From: Egibacteraceae bacterium
GTDB taxonomy: Bacteria > Actinomycetota > Nitriliruptoria > Euzebyales > Egibacteraceae
Direction of reading: 5' to 3'
Assembly: GCA_030446775.1 (NCBI GenBank)
Contig: JAUJMQ010000024.1
Span: forward strand, 1 to 32,819
DNA length: 32,819 bases
Shown: piece after piece, positions 32,620 through 32,819 of the stretch
Layout of the letters: every line of letters starts with the position of its first letter
Numbering within the stretch: the stretch's first letter is position 1
The notes under the pieces: model-generated
What the model was told of the DNA's origin: nothing
Seen by the model: only the letters and a program-made list of their open reading frames with translations
The model's database searches: none
Made by a program: the position numbers and the translations under genes

Positions 32620-32819
32620 GCGCCCGGATGGGACGAAGGGCCCACTCCCCCGACTCGGGCCCCGGGAATCCGGCACGGCGCGGGGGCCCCCCACCCCGCC
32701 CCCCGGCGGCCCACACCACCCCCGGGGCGACAACCCTGTACCGGTTGGCGGAAAACCCCCGGTTGATATACGGGAATTAAAACAAGACCTACCCCCCCCC
32801 CCCAAACCCCGCCCCCCCC
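32620..32819. other. Low-quality contig end, no gene seen
   Basis: Runs of C and G lengthen steadily, ending in a poly-C tract of more than ten bases, a broken AT-rich patch (GGGAATTAAAACAAG) and a final C9. Open frames here have no plausible protein. It may hold the real A2 promoter, but base calls are not trustworthy. Confidence 0.6.

Noticed and set aside
1-32819. tRNA, rRNA, insertion sequences or transposase genes
   Set aside because: No cloverleaf, rRNA segment, DDE transposase or terminal inverted repeats were recognised in the window.

Overview
The window is very GC-rich (well over 70%), uses many GTG starts and TANNNT promoter boxes, and carries a Streptomyces-like rex-hemA-hemC-hemD-hemB cluster. 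This points to a Gram-positive actinobacterium. A deep-branching, poorly sampled lineage (for example Nitriliruptoria-like) would fit the unusual secreted-protein half, but that placement is inference. The last ~200 bases are homopolymer-ridden and look like a low-quality contig end.

Left half (1-16.1 kb), housekeeping. Reading along the minus strand, a seven-helix-like membrane protein and a glutaredoxin-like protein precede rex, a Met8-like siroheme gene, hemA, hemC, a fused uroporphyrinogen-III methyltransferase/synthase (cobA-hemD), hemB, a SnoaL-like protein, an aldo/keto reductase, hemL and a lipoprotein amidohydrolase. Together these make uroporphyrinogen III from glutamyl-tRNA, with a branch to siroheme and a redox sensor (Rex) at the head. 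A fatty-acyl-CoA-ligase-like gene, a TIM-barrel sugar isomerase/endonuclease-like gene, a PqqD-like protein, a 30-residue membrane peptide and exonuclease III follow to the right.

Right half (16.2-32.8 kb), a run of exported proteins, almost all on the minus strand. There are three paralogous putative glycoside hydrolases resembling the GHL15 family. There is also a tandemly duplicated two-gene cassette of secreted NHL beta-propellers (A2-B2 and A1-B1), plus a nucleotidyltransferase-like gene (NTP_transf_5 type) that usually travels with PqqD. Two of the hydrolases and both genes of cassette 2 carry the same ~90-residue N-terminal beta-sandwich module (PPC-like). A clear c-di-GMP-I (GEMM) riboswitch lies in the leader of the second hydrolase gene. 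The simplest reading is a secreted matrix or surface-polysaccharide system, at least partly under c-di-GMP control.

Non-coding structure. A ~60-bp repeat abuts the TAG stop of minus-strand genes at 12.2, 14.8 and 16.2 kb. A pair of identical 47-bp palindromic repeats separates cobA-hemD from hemB. A perfect 49-bp tandem duplication breaks the frame of the TIM-barrel gene. Long perfect hairpins follow most secreted-protein genes. Several genes (hemC, cobA-hemD, two hydrolases, one propeller gene) contain single-base frame breaks, mostly in G/C runs. These look more like unpolished-sequence errors than real pseudogenes, so coordinates there span the breaks.
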